64,000 nt of DNA from JAKZVK01 sp965248255 (GCA_965248255.1 CBDFIW010000004.1:2666001-2730000), one strand, 5' to 3'; counted from the first letter of the stretch, positions 42,729 through 53,442 are shown. Notes: generated by a model from the sequence alone, not told the origin. A program made the numbers and translations.

Positions 42729-43898
42729 CTAAGAGCTCGCGCCACGACCGGTAGAGGTCGGCATGGCGTCACGAGGCTTGCTCAACCCGTGAAGGACCTC
42801 TAAGTAAAGTTGAGTGACCCTCTCCAACGAATGTTGTTCGGCCAGGTGCCGGCGAGCGTTCCTGCCCAAGAGCTCTCGTGCCTCCGGCTGCTGCACCAGC
42901 AGAGAAAGGTATTGTGCCAGCATCTCCGTCTCAGACTCGTCGGGATCCACGCGAATCACGGCGTCAGGCGGGAAGGCCGCGGTCTCGGCCCCGCTGGTCA
43001 CGATCGTAGCCTTGCCCAGCGCCATCATTCGCATTGTGATCCCGGAGGTTTCGCCCGCCGACGGATATCGCAGGTTCACCGAGATGTCGGTTGTGCTCGC
43101 CAGACGCTGAAACTTCGCCTGGTCGACATAGGAAAACCGCATCACATGGCTCTGTGCCAGCCTTGGCGCCAGCGCGGCTTCGTAGTCCGGGGAATTAAAC
43201 TCCCCCACCAGCAGAATTCGTAGCGGTAGAGATACCGCGTCGACGGCGTCAAACAGCGACCGTAGCCGTTTGGCTGGACGCAGGAACCCGAAACAGGACA
43301 CAACCACCTCCTCATCGGAGATCCCTAACGAGCGCCGAACGGAGTTGCGCTCGGTGTCATCGAGCAGCTCGGGGAGGTCAACGAAGTGGGGAATCTCCAC
43401 CGCTTCCGTTGAGGCCCCTGCGGCGCGAGCCGTCTCTTCCACCGTCCGGCGCGCGGCTGGATTATGAACGATGATCGTGGGACTCCGCTCCACCAGCCGC
43501 CGCAGGATCGGGTAGGAGAAGTAGCGTTCCTCCGACGCTGACAGGGCCCGCATGCGCCAAAGTTCTTCGGCGAAGTCGCGGAACCACTCGCCGTAGTTGT
43601 AGACGAACTCTTCGATGTAGCGCCCTTTCGGAAGCCAACCCAGGGCGAAATGGTGCAGCATCGCGTCATGCAGAACCACGGCTCCGGGTACTCTTAGGGC
43701 CGCTTCGTACATCGGACCGTGCAGAGAGTGATTGCCTATGTGGTAGAGCACGGCGTCGAAACGCCCCAGAGCTGCGGGGTCGGGAGAAGAAACTCGGACC
43801 ACGCCGGCGCGGTGTGAAAGCGCGTCGGCGATGCGGGCCGCGTAGTCAGCCACGCCCGAGCGGACGGGCGGGAACGGAGAAACGACCGCGACCTTCAT
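42729..43898 (-). CDS. Family GT4-like glycosyltransferase
   Basis: A 389-residue GT-B glycosyltransferase. The N-terminal domain starts MKVAVVSPFPPVRSGVADYA (GSGVADY-type loop), with VLHDAMLHHFALG mid-way. The C-terminal domain has SCFGFLRPAKRL, ILLVGEFNSPDYE and LRYPSAGETSGITMRMMALGK, the ExxxGIxxxEAMAxG-type donor-site region. Donor and acceptor are unknown. Its start overlaps the yggS stop (ATGA), so the two are cotranscribed, although a metabolic link is not evident. Confidence 0.88.
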   Translation of the reverse strand: MKVAVVSPFPPVRSGVADYAARIADALSHRAGVVRVSSPDPAALGRFDAVLYHIGNHSLHGPMYEAALRVPGAVVLHDAMLHHFALGWLPKGRYIEEFVYNYGEWFRDFAEELWRMRALSASEERYFSYPILRRLVERSPTIIVHNPAARRTVEETARAAGASTEAVEIPHFVDLPELLDDTERNSVRRSLGISDEEVVVSCFGFLRPAKRLRSLFDAVDAVSLPLRILLVGEFNSPDYEAALAPRLAQSHVMRFSYVDQAKFQRLASTTDISVNLRYPSAGETSGITMRMMALGKATIVTSGAETAAFPPDAVIRVDPDESETEMLAQYLSLLVQQPEARELLGRNARRHLAEQHSLERVTQLYLEVLHGLSKPRDAMPTSTGRGASS

Positions 43899-44563
43899 TT
43901 GCGATAGACTCTTTGGCCGAAGATCGCGGTGCCCACGCGGATCAACGTCGCCCCTTCTTCAATCGCCACGCCGAAATCGTGGCTCATCCCCATGGAGAGC
44001 TCGTCGAGCCCGTTGCGTTCGGCCAGCTCACGCAGACGGCGGAAATAGGGGCGGCTCTGTTCGGGGTTCTCGCACCAGGGTGGCATCGCCATCAAGCCCC
44101 GCACGCGCAGATGCTCACAACTCTCTGCCGCTTCCTTGACCTGGGCAATTCCCTCCTCCGCCATTCCGCTCTTGCTTTCCTCGGGCGATAACTTGACTTC
44201 AAGGAAGATATCGAGCGGCTTGCCTGCTCGGTCGAGGCGCTGGGCGATTTTGGCGCTATCCACGGTTTGAATGACATCGAAGAGCCTCGCGGCCGGCGTC
44301 GTCTTGTTGCTCTGGAGCTTGCCGATGAAGTGGAACACGGCCCCGGGCAAATCGCGAAGCTGACGGGACTTCTGCTGGAACTCCTGGACATAGTTCTCCC
44401 CAAAGTGCCGCTGGCCGGCCTCGTAAGCGGCTAAGATGTCGGCGGCCGGCTTCACTTTGGAAACCGCCACGATCGTAATCCCTTCGGCGCTGCGCCCGGC
44501 GGCCCGGGCCGCCTCGGCCACACGCTCCTCGAGCCGCAATAAACGTTCAAGAATCACTTCCAC
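43895..44563 (-). CDS. yggS: YggS-family PLP-binding protein (PLP homeostasis)
   Basis: A 222-residue alanine-racemase-fold barrel with PLP Lys36 in IVAVSKVKP, FGENYVQE, FHFIGKLQSNK, GLMAMPPW and the phosphate site LSMGMSHDFGVAI. Members buffer PLP and affect amino-acid pools; they have no known racemase activity. The open frame starts at GTG 44563, but TAGAAT (44564-44569) touches it directly. A second GTG at 44557 would sit exactly six nt after TAGAAT and is an attractive leaderless start. Confidence 0.93.
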   Translation of the reverse strand: MEVILERLLRLEERVAEAARAAGRSAEGITIVAVSKVKPAADILAAYEAGQRHFGENYVQEFQQKSRQLRDLPGAVFHFIGKLQSNKTTPAARLFDVIQTVDSAKIAQRLDRAGKPLDIFLEVKLSPEESKSGMAEEGIAQVKEAAESCEHLRVRGLMAMPPWCENPEQSRPYFRRLRELAERNGLDELSMGMSHDFGVAIEEGATLIRVGTAIFGQRVYRK

Positions 44564-44837
44564 ATTCTAGCGGTTCGCTTTTTCGCCCCCCAGAACAGTC
44601 CTACCGCGAGAGTGGCCGATCGCGAGATGCATCACGTTCGTGTGGTTCCGCCGCTCGGGTCGGGGCCGTGAAGAATCTTGGGCGGTCAGCCGCGGCGAGG
44701 ACTGCTGTTGATGATACGAGGCTTATGTCTTGCCGCTTGTGATAGTCCCCAATTTTTTCGTTGCGTTCGTCCGGTCGGCCGGATGAGTCACGAAGACGCC
44801 GAGATCATCGGGTCCCCAGCTTCGCTACAATCGGGCC
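44564..44837. other. Intergenic region between yggS and the isochorismatase-family gene
   Basis: About 270 bp without a gene. It holds the two divergent -10-like elements: TAGAAT (44564-44569, minus strand) and TACAAT (44826-44831, plus strand, six nt before the ATG at 44838). Nothing else was recognised. Confidence 0.5.
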
Positions 44838-45398
44838 ATGTCCGGCCAGGACACCTTGATTCGACCCGAGACTACGGCACTCGTCGTGGTCGATCTTCAA
44901 GAGAAGCTGGCCCCTGTGATCGAGGGTATCGACACGGTGCTGGCCAATACCAAGACGTTGCTGCGGCTGGCCAGAGCCCTGTCACTTCCGACGCTGGTCA
45001 CGACCCAATACCGCAAAGGGTTGGGCGACATCTTGCCTGAGATCGCCGAACTTGCCGCGGTGGAGCCCCTCGATAAGGTTTGTTTCGGCTGCGCCGCGGA
45101 TGAGGCTTTCCGGTCCAAGCTCGCCGAGATCCTGCCCTCGGGCGCAACGGTGCTCCTAGCAGGCGTCGAAACCCACGTCTGTGTCATGCAGACCGCCCTG
45201 GGTGTGATCGAGCAAGGCTACCGTGTCCACGTCGCTAGTGACGCGACCGGGTCGCGGACGTCGGCCAACGCGAAGCTGGGCATCGACCGCATGCGCGACG
45301 CCGGCGCCGTCATCTCCTCGACGGAAATGGCCTCCTTCGAGTTACTGGGCGATAGCCGCCGGCCGGAGTTCAAGCAGATGCTGCCCTACTTCAAGTGA
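44838..45398 (+). CDS. Isochorismatase-family hydrolase
   Basis: The 186-residue cysteine hydrolase has the catalytic triad Asp19 (VVVDLQEKL), Lys80 (PLDKVCFG) and Cys115 (GVETHVCVMQTAL) with the typical cis-peptide region before the Cys. This subgroup (YcaC-like) has varied amide substrates, so the reaction is not assigned. TACAAT lies exactly six nt before the ATG, suggesting a leaderless transcript. A GC hairpin with a CGAA loop follows 100 nt after the stop. Confidence 0.9.
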   Translation: MSGQDTLIRPETTALVVVDLQEKLAPVIEGIDTVLANTKTLLRLARALSLPTLVTTQYRKGLGDILPEIAELAAVEPLDKVCFGCAADEAFRSKLAEILPSGATVLLAGVETHVCVMQTALGVIEQGYRVHVASDATGSRTSANAKLGIDRMRDAGAVISSTEMASFELLGDSRRPEFKQMLPYFK

Positions 45399-45490
45399 CC
45401 CGCGAGCGCGCCATACCGTGCCTCCATTCCTGACACAAAATGCCTGATGAGGCCTCTGAGCTTGGTCGGAGCGCAAGAAGAGTAGACACA

Positions 45491-45519
45491 AAAAGGAGGG
45501 GGGGCCGAAGCCCCCTTCT
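45491..45519 (-). terminator. Intrinsic terminator after the toxin-antitoxin pair
   Basis: On the minus strand GGGGGC, loop TTCG and GCCCCC form a very stable hairpin (45500-45515), followed by CCTCC and TTTTT. It lies about 90 nt past the toxin stop; it may also stop the convergent isochorismatase-family message. Confidence 0.65.
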
Positions 45520-45605
45520 GGTTGAAAGGTTGTTAACCCCTGTTAACCCATGTTTCGGGTTCTTCGCACTAGAAAGCCTCAGCTACCTGCAGTTTCGTCC
45601 GTAGC

Positions 45606-46010
45606 TCAACAAGCCAGCACCGCGACGTGCCCTGCGCGCCCATACTCCAAGATCCGTCGGTCGCGGGTGACTAACGTCAAGCCCATCGCGCGGGCTGTCG
45701 AAATAAGCAAGCGGTCGGCCGGGTCGGAGTGCAAGTTGCCCGGCAGGCTTGACGACTCGACGGCAATCTCGGGGGTCAAGCCGGCCACTCTCACGCCCGG
45801 CTGGGAAAACACCTTGGCAACATACTTGTCCGCGGGAAGATGAAGCGAGATTCGGCCTCGACTTGCGAGGACTCCGATTTCCCAAGCGGACACGGGAGAG
45901 AGGTAAAGCGCCGACGCCGCTGTCGCTTGAGAGAGCGCCTTCACGGCGGTGGGACTCAGCGGTTCCTGGTTAGCGCTCCAGAGCAACGCGCAGGTATCGA
46001 GCAGGATCAC
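45606..46010 (-). CDS. vapC: PIN-domain toxin (VapC-like)
   Basis: A 134-residue PIN ribonuclease: first acidic residue Asp5 in ILLDTCALLW, Glu in SPVSAWEIGVLASRGRI, and the C-terminal pair in HSDPADRLLISTA and LVTRDRRILEY. PIN toxins usually cleave tRNA or rRNA under antitoxin control. The gene lies 3 nt after the antitoxin gene. The length and motif spacing are normal, so the toxin appears intact. Confidence 0.92.
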   Translation of the reverse strand: MILLDTCALLWSANQEPLSPTAVKALSQATAASALYLSPVSAWEIGVLASRGRISLHLPADKYVAKVFSQPGVRVAGLTPEIAVESSSLPGNLHSDPADRLLISTARAMGLTLVTRDRRILEYGRAGHVAVLAC

Positions 46011-46013
46011 CGG

Positions 46014-46265
46014 CTAGTCCTGGAGAGCCTCCCAGTCGCCCCCGGTCGGTTCGGTCAGGTCACCGTTGATCTCCACCATGCCCTTCAGGCAACCGTAGAA
46101 CGACCCCTCGCCCTCGTCCGCTGGAATCAGCTTCACATAGGGCTTGCCGCGTTTTGTGATGAGGATGGAGTTGCGCTTGCGGTCGTGGACTTCGCGCATT
46201 AGCTCCAGGCACTTCGCCTTGAACTCGGTCGCTGCGACTTCGATTGACTCGTCAGGTGTGGGCAT
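46014..46265 (-). CDS. vapB: Phd/YefM-type antitoxin of the VapC-like toxin
   Basis: The 83-residue protein has a Phd-fold N-terminus (IEVAATEFKAKCLELMREV, then ILITKRGKPYVKLIP) and an acidic C-terminal tail likely to wrap the toxin. It lies directly upstream of the PIN toxin gene. Its promoter contains an 8-bp inverted repeat overlapping the -10 element, consistent with autorepression by the complex. Confidence 0.9.
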   Translation of the reverse strand: MPTPDESIEVAATEFKAKCLELMREVHDRKRNSILITKRGKPYVKLIPADEGEGSFYGCLKGMVEINGDLTEPTGGDWEALQD

Positions 46266-46267
46266 CG

Positions 46268-46318
46268 AAATGGTCCATTTACAATGACCATTTTAGGAAA
46301 CCTGGCCGCCGAAGTCAA
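46268..46318 (-). promoter_or_regulatory. Toxin-antitoxin promoter with overlapping operator
   Basis: TTGACT (46313-46318) and TAAAAT (46290-46295) with a 17-nt spacer face the antitoxin gene. A perfect inverted repeat AAATGGTC/GACCATTT (46268-46275 and 46286-46293, 10-nt spacer) covers the -10 and the transcription start. Confidence 0.8.
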
Positions 46319-46344
46319 GTCGCAGATTAGTCGGTCGAGACGGC

Positions 46345-46371
46345 GGGGCGCGCACAGCGGCGCGCCCCTAC
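46345..46371. repeat. Palindromic repeat, family 1
   Basis: GGGGCGCGCACAGCGG plus CGCGCCCC, ending CCCCTAC at 46365-46371, just beyond the clpB stop. Confidence 0.7.
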
Positions 46372-46392
46372 GAACGGAGGACGACGGCGACC

Positions 46393-49029
<2,637 letters not shown>

Positions 49030-49048
49030 GATGCGTCTCCAAACCCAA

Positions 49049-49088
49049 CGACAGGCACTCTGGCCTGTCGGCCGGCGCGAAGCGCCGG
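49049..49088. repeat. Two adjacent perfect hairpins upstream of clpB
   Basis: CGACAGGC/GCCTGTCG (49049-49070, 6-nt loop) is followed after 1 nt by CCGGCGC/GCGCCGG (49072-49088, loop GAA). They lie in the untranslated region just before the clpB start (minus strand). Confidence 0.6.
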
Positions 49089-49111
49089 GAGTAAGCGATG
49101 GCGTCCTCTTG

Positions 49112-49141
49112 GTGACCGCTCCCTTACGGTCACGGCTCGGT
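49112..49141 (+). repeat. Dispersed repeat, family 2
   Basis: The hairpin GTGACCG/CGGTCAC (8-nt loop) is followed by GGCTCGGT. Relatives are at 39862-39886 and 42668-42689, and there is a partial match near 4423-4444. Confidence 0.6.
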
Positions 49142-49186
49142 TCGTCCTCATCTTATCTTGCCGTTCCAAGGGCCTGGCAAGCGCTC

Positions 49187-49215
49187 AAAAAAGGCGGGCC
49201 GGCTGACGGCCCGCC
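49187..49215 (-). terminator. Intrinsic terminator after hsp20
   Basis: On the minus strand GGCGGGCCG/CGGCCCGCC (9 bp, 5-nt loop) runs into six T (49187-49192), 12 nt past the hsp20 stop. It should separate hsp20 transcription from clpB. Confidence 0.8.
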
Positions 49216-49227
49216 CCCGCTGCCTAC

Positions 49228-49665
49228 TTACTGCACGGTCACGACCTTGACCGTCTTCTCTTTCGTCTTCACCTTGGGCAGCGTGATCTCGAGCACGCCC
49301 TTCCGATAGGAGGCCGAGATCTTCTCTGGGTCCACCGTCTCGGGTAGCGCGAAGCTCCGCCGGAACGATCCGTAGGGCCGCTCGACGCGCCGCAGGTTCT
49401 CCTCTTTGGTCTCCTTCTCGAACTTGCGCTCGCCGCTCACGGTGAGCGTTCCGTCGTCGAGCTTGACGTGGATGTCCTTATCGTCAACACCGGGAAGGTC
49501 GCTTCGTAGGACGATCTTCTTCTCGTCCTCGACGATGTCCACGTCCGGGACGAAGCGGCTCTGGGCCGGCTCCCGCCCAACGGTGTGGAACGCGTCGGCA
49601 AACCAGCGATCGAGATCGCCGAACCAGGGTGCGGCGGGTCTTGCTGAGAACTTGATGAGGCTCAT
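49228..49665 (-). CDS. Hsp20/alpha-crystallin small heat-shock protein
   Basis: The 145-residue holdase has the alpha-crystallin domain (residues ~45-140): VDIVEDEKKIVLRSDLPGVDDKD, KFEKETKEENLRRVERPYGSF, RRSFALPETVD and the final ASYRKGVLEITLPK. It binds unfolding proteins without ATP. An ideal ribosome binding site AGGAGG lies 7 nt before the ATG, and a full-consensus promoter lies about 40 nt upstream. A strong terminator follows its stop, so it is probably expressed as a single gene. Confidence 0.95.
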   Translation of the reverse strand: MSLIKFSARPAAPWFGDLDRWFADAFHTVGREPAQSRFVPDVDIVEDEKKIVLRSDLPGVDDKDIHVKLDDGTLTVSGERKFEKETKEENLRRVERPYGSFRRSFALPETVDPEKISASYRKGVLEITLPKVKTKEKTVKVVTVQ

Positions 49666-49702
49666 GGTCTTCCTCCTAGAGATGATATCTAAGTACAGTT
49701 AA

Positions 49703-49755
49703 AGTATAAAATATTAGTTATGTATTGTCAAGTATGAGGATAGACCCTCTATCCT
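49703..49755 (-). promoter_or_regulatory. Consensus promoter and 19-bp palindromic operator of hsp20
   Basis: TTGACA (49726-49731) and TATACT (49703-49708) with a 17-nt spacer make a near-perfect sigma70 promoter. Immediately upstream of the -35 lies a perfect palindrome AGGATAGA-N3-TCTATCCT (49737-49755). The -35 region (49711-49738) is partly duplicated at 49794-49820 without a -10. No CIRCE element or sigma32 box is seen. Confidence 0.7.
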
Positions 49756-49900
49756 GCTAATAAATATAGTCTTTGCTGCTAGGGAGCGCATGAATCTTAG
49801 TATGGTACTGTCAAGTATGGGACAGAATTCTGCTCTTTGGTAGTCGTTCAGTCGTGCCGTCGCTACGCGCCGGCCGAGAGGTAGAAGCGCCGATCGCCAC
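49756..49900. other. AT-rich gap between hsp20 and the purine permease
   Basis: There is no gene. It contains the second copy of the TACTGTCAAGTATG motif (49806-49819), discussed under findings. The stretch is visibly more AT-rich than its surroundings. Confidence 0.5.
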
Positions 49901-51214
49901 CTATCCGTGATTCAGGTACAGAAACCTCGCCAGGAACAGCAAGGTCATCAGGTAGACCAGCCAACTCACGCGGCGGCCCCGGCCGCTCAAGAGCTGCAGC
50001 AGCGTATAGGCGATGAGGCCGATGGCCAAGCCACTGGCGATGCTGTAGCTGAGCGGGATGGTGATGAGGGTCAAGAAGGACGGGATGGCGATGGTCGGCT
50101 CTTCCCAGTTGATTCCCCGCACAGTGGTCATCATCAGCGAGCCGACGATGATGAGCGCGGGCGCCGTGGCGGCGCCCGGAATGGCTCCCACCAGCGGCGC
50201 GATCACCAGCGAGACCAAAAACAGCAGCCCGGCCACCACCGCCGTGAAGCCCGATCGACCTCCGGCCGCGACCCCGGCGGCACTTTCAATGTAGCTGACG
50301 ACGGTCGAGGTCCCCAGCAACGAGCCGGCCGTGCTGGCCACCCCATCAGCGATCAGGATCCGCCGCAGGCGGGGGATGCGGCGCTCTGCTGTGAATAGCC
50401 GGGCCTTCTTGCCGACCGCCACCAGCGTCCCCACGTTGTCGAATAGGTCCACGAACCAGAAGACGAACACGATTTCGAGCAGGCCCAGGCTGAGCGCAGA
50501 GCGGATGTCCAATTGAAGGGCGGTGGCGGATATCTCACTCCAGCCGAAGTCCGGCTTCACCCAGCGGACCAGGCCAAACGGAATCCCCACCAGGGTCGTG
50601 GCGAGGATGCCGACGGCCATGGCGGCCTTTATGCGCCAGGCCAGCAGCGCGCCGGTCAGCAGCAGGCCGAACAGAGCTAGCAGCGTGGCGGGCTTGGAGA
50701 AGTCCCCGAGCGAGACCATGGTGACGTCGTCGGCGACGATGATGCCGGCGTTCTGCATGCCGATGAGCGCCAAGAACAGCCCGATGCCCGCGGCGACGGA
50801 TCCGTGCAAGTCGTGCGGGATGGCATGGACGATCGACTGTTGCAGCCCGGCGAAGGTCAGCGCCAGAAAGATCAACCCCGAGACGAACACCGCGCCCAGC
50901 GCCGTCTGCCACGACACCCCCATCCCCACGACCACGGTGTAGGTGAAGTAGGCGTTGATCCCCATCCCCGGCGCCAGGGCGATCGGGTAGCGGGCGTAGA
51001 GACCCATCATCAGACTGCCGAGCGCCGAGGCGAGACACGTGGCCACGGCGACGGCGGTAGCAGGCATCCCGGCGTCGCGCAGGATGGAGGGGTTGACGAA
51101 GATGATGTACGACATCGTCAGGAAGGTCGTCACCCCGGCCAAGGTTTCGGTCTTCCAGTCGGTGCCCAGCGTGTCGAATCGACAGTGGTCTTCGGCTTGT
51201 CGCAGGAGGCTCAT
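49901..51214 (-). CDS. NCS2-family guanine/hypoxanthine/adenine permease (AzgA/PbuG-like)
   Basis: The 437-residue protein has 12-14 predicted helices. The AzgA subgroup pattern is WKTETLAGVTTFLTMSYIIFVNP at the N-terminus, APGMGINAYFTYTVV, then GIGLFLALIGMQNAGI, FVDLFDNVGTLVAVG and LLGTSTVVSYIESAAGVAAGGRSG. These proteins import purine bases by proton symport. The ATG at 51214 is chosen because the family begins with this segment; the open frame upstream adds 20 unrelated residues. It stands alone. Confidence 0.93.
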   Translation of the reverse strand: MSLLRQAEDHCRFDTLGTDWKTETLAGVTTFLTMSYIIFVNPSILRDAGMPATAVAVATCLASALGSLMMGLYARYPIALAPGMGINAYFTYTVVVGMGVSWQTALGAVFVSGLIFLALTFAGLQQSIVHAIPHDLHGSVAAGIGLFLALIGMQNAGIIVADDVTMVSLGDFSKPATLLALFGLLLTGALLAWRIKAAMAVGILATTLVGIPFGLVRWVKPDFGWSEISATALQLDIRSALSLGLLEIVFVFWFVDLFDNVGTLVAVGKKARLFTAERRIPRLRRILIADGVASTAGSLLGTSTVVSYIESAAGVAAGGRSGFTAVVAGLLFLVSLVIAPLVGAIPGAATAPALIIVGSLMMTTVRGINWEEPTIAIPSFLTLITIPLSYSIASGLAIGLIAYTLLQLLSGRGRRVSWLVYLMTLLFLARFLYLNHG

Positions 51215-51332
51215 GTGAAGGGTAAGGTCAAAGGCAGCCGAGAAACCGAGCCCCGAACACAAGTGAGGGGTCAATCCGCCGCTCGACGGCTTTGAGACAT
51301 CGCGCCCGTCACTGGCGTTCCGGGCTCGGTTT

Positions 51333-52424
51333 CTACTGCACCGACTCCGACACCATGTCGGAAACAGGATTAATGAGCGGTTTTCTCGATACGCGCGCCG
51401 GCAGCGTCGTCAGAATCACGCAGGTCAACTTCGTGGCAGGGTCGGCCCAGAACAGAGTCCCAGTAGCTCCGGAGTGGCCGAAGGTGCGCGCCGAGCAGGC
51501 CTTGCCGAACGAACCCGGCTCCACCCCGAAGCCGATGCCCCAGGGTTTATTGAGTCCCTGGTTGTGATCGACGATCATCGACCGGGCGGTCGCGGGCTTG
51601 AGGACGCGGTCGTCGGGATCAAGGAAGTATTCAAGCAGCTTCGCCAGATCCGGACCGGTCGAGTGCGCCCCACCCCAGGGCGCGCCGAGGTCGCGCCAGT
51701 AGAGGCTGTTCCAGTGCCAGCTCCGGTTGTCTCCGCCGCCGTACAGGCCGGGTGCGTGCTCGACCTGGCTTTGGGCGGTGCCGGGGATCTTGAATCTGCC
51801 GAGCCCCAGCGCGGTACGCTTCATGCCGAGCGGCGTGAACACGTTGGCGCCGAGGAACCGGCGGAAGGGTCGCTTCGTGATCCGCTGGGCGACTTCCGAG
51901 GCGATGAGCAGCCCCATGCTCTGGTACTTGACCTCGGTTCCGGGCTTGAAGAGCAGCGGGGTTTTGAGCGCCCGTTCGACAAACTCCTCGATCGGCGCGT
52001 GGCGCTTGCGCAGCTCGACGTTCTCTGGAAGCTGATCGGGCAGCCCCGAGGTGTGGCACAGGATGTCTTTGATCGTGATGAGCTTGCGGTCGCCTTCGGT
52101 GAACTCGGGGATGAACTTGTGGACCGGGTCCGAGAGCTTCAGCTCCCCGCGGTCGGAGAGCACCATCATGCCCACCGCGGTCATCGGCTTGGTGATCGAA
52201 GCCAGCAGAAAGACAGTGTCAGGAGTCTTGGCTTCGCCGAAGGGGCGGCGGAAGGTATAGCTGCCCTGGCGTACGTGCAGCCCGGCTGCACGCAGCTTGC
52301 CGTCGTCCACCCACTTCTGAATGAAGGCAGCGGCCTCGTCGAGCTTCGTGCGCTCAAGTGCCGCGAAAAGCGGGCGGCTGAGGGCGGCGGATGTTGTCAG
52401 GGAGAGGAACGTTCGTCGTCGCAT
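51333..52424 (-). CDS. Beta-lactamase-family serine hydrolase (class C/EstB-like), exported
   Basis: The 363-residue protein starts at ATG 52424 with a Tat/Sec-like signal (MRRRTFLSLTTSAALS). The serine beta-lactamase motifs follow: SITK at residues 76-79 (nucleophile and Lys), YQS in EVKYQSMG as the YxN/YxS element, and HSGATGT as the third motif. Relatives include carboxylesterases, D-aminopeptidases and penicillin-binding proteins, so beta-lactamase activity is not implied. The open frame extends upstream over the PhyH gene, but that part is a shadow. Confidence 0.87.
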   Translation of the reverse strand: MRRRTFLSLTTSAALSRPLFAALERTKLDEAAAFIQKWVDDGKLRAAGLHVRQGSYTFRRPFGEAKTPDTVFLLASITKPMTAVGMMVLSDRGELKLSDPVHKFIPEFTEGDRKLITIKDILCHTSGLPDQLPENVELRKRHAPIEEFVERALKTPLLFKPGTEVKYQSMGLLIASEVAQRITKRPFRRFLGANVFTPLGMKRTALGLGRFKIPGTAQSQVEHAPGLYGGGDNRSWHWNSLYWRDLGAPWGGAHSTGPDLAKLLEYFLDPDDRVLKPATARSMIVDHNQGLNKPWGIGFGVEPGSFGKACSARTFGHSGATGTLFWADPATKLTCVILTTLPARVSRKPLINPVSDMVSESVQ

Positions 52425-52584
52425 GGCCGATCCAATCGTGGCTGATGATAACACGATCGATCGTGCTTCCCATGGGCCGTGATCCTCTCCCAAAGCTTGG
52501 CGTGTAGCCCGTAGCGTTGGTCTCAGACAAATCCAGAGCACGACATGCGGGCACCTGCGTCGCCGACCGTCTCCGGGCCGGCGA

Positions 52585-53442
52585 TCAGGCGCGGGACCAG
52601 CGTCTGGGGTCCATGCCGGGTGCTTCGTAGCGCATGTGGGAGGGCTTGTTGCCGACGTCGATGTCGGCGCGGCGAGTGTTGCGGTCGCCGAGATATTTCT
52701 GCACCGCCGGGGGCAGGTTGGCGACCTCCAGGCGGTCCCAGTCGTCCACCTCGGCCAGCGGACCGGCCCACGCAGGACGGTAGGCCAGCGCCAACATCTC
52801 ACGGGGGCGGTCGCCGCCGTTGGGATAGTTTCCGTGAAAGACCTTGTAGTTGATCAGCACCGCAGAGCCGGCTTTGGCGGTGACCATCACCTCCTCCGGG
52901 TGACCCTCGTAGCGGTTGTAAGGGTTGGCGTCGGAGTGCATCGACAGGTGCGAGCGCGGCAGGACGCGGAATGGTGACACTTCCTGCGTCAGATCGTCGA
53001 GGTAGTACAGCACGCGCACCATCACCGGACAGGTGTGCTTGGCGCCGAAGATCGTCGAGCCGTAGGGCTGGCCGTCGGTATGGAAGCTCACGCCCGGATG
53101 GCCGGGCTCCGAGCGCGCGTAGTCGTAGCTCATCAGGATCAGCTCGTCACCGAAGAGCGTCTCAAGGAATTCGACTGTCGGTGGGTGAGCGATTAGATCG
53201 CTGATGCCGCCGCCGCGGAACTGCACGCCCGGACAGCCGCGTTGACGAGGGCTGTAATCGACGGCGCGCGTGGGGAGTTGCGAGGTCTCCTGCTTCAGGC
53301 GAGCGACGAGGTCCGCGGCCAGCAAGCCGGGCAGAACGAGGTAGCCCTCGAGTTCGAGTTGCTTGACTCGTTCCCCAAAAGTGAGCAGCGACCAATCACG
53401 GTCGTCCAGGATGGGTGTCGTTGTTGATTCGGAGATGCTCAT
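52585..53442 (-). CDS. Phytanoyl-CoA dioxygenase (PhyH) family protein
   Basis: The 285-residue Fe(II)/2-oxoglutarate-dependent dioxygenase has His121-x-Asp123 in FHTDGQPYGS and the distal His203 in VFHGNYP, with Arg214 (GDRPREM) for 2-oxoglutarate binding. The N-terminal QLELEGYLVLPGLL and CPVMVRVLYYLDDLT are typical. Substrates in this family range from fatty acyl chains to small metabolites, and none is indicated here. The gene is on the same strand as the serine hydrolase and 160 bp upstream of it. Confidence 0.88.
   Translation of the reverse strand: MSISESTTTPILDDRDWSLLTFGERVKQLELEGYLVLPGLLAADLVARLKQETSQLPTRAVDYSPRQRGCPGVQFRGGGISDLIAHPPTVEFLETLFGDELILMSYDYARSEPGHPGVSFHTDGQPYGSTIFGAKHTCPVMVRVLYYLDDLTQEVSPFRVLPRSHLSMHSDANPYNRYEGHPEEVMVTAKAGSAVLINYKVFHGNYPNGGDRPREMLALAYRPAWAGPLAEVDDWDRLEVANLPPAVQKYLGDRNTRRADIDVGNKPSHMRYEAPGMDPRRWSRA

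Noticed and set aside
49666..49900. CIRCE or sigma32 control of hsp20
   Set aside because: TTAGCACTC-N9-GAGTGCTAA and CTTGAA/CCCCAT boxes are absent; a plain sigma70 promoter with another palindrome is present.
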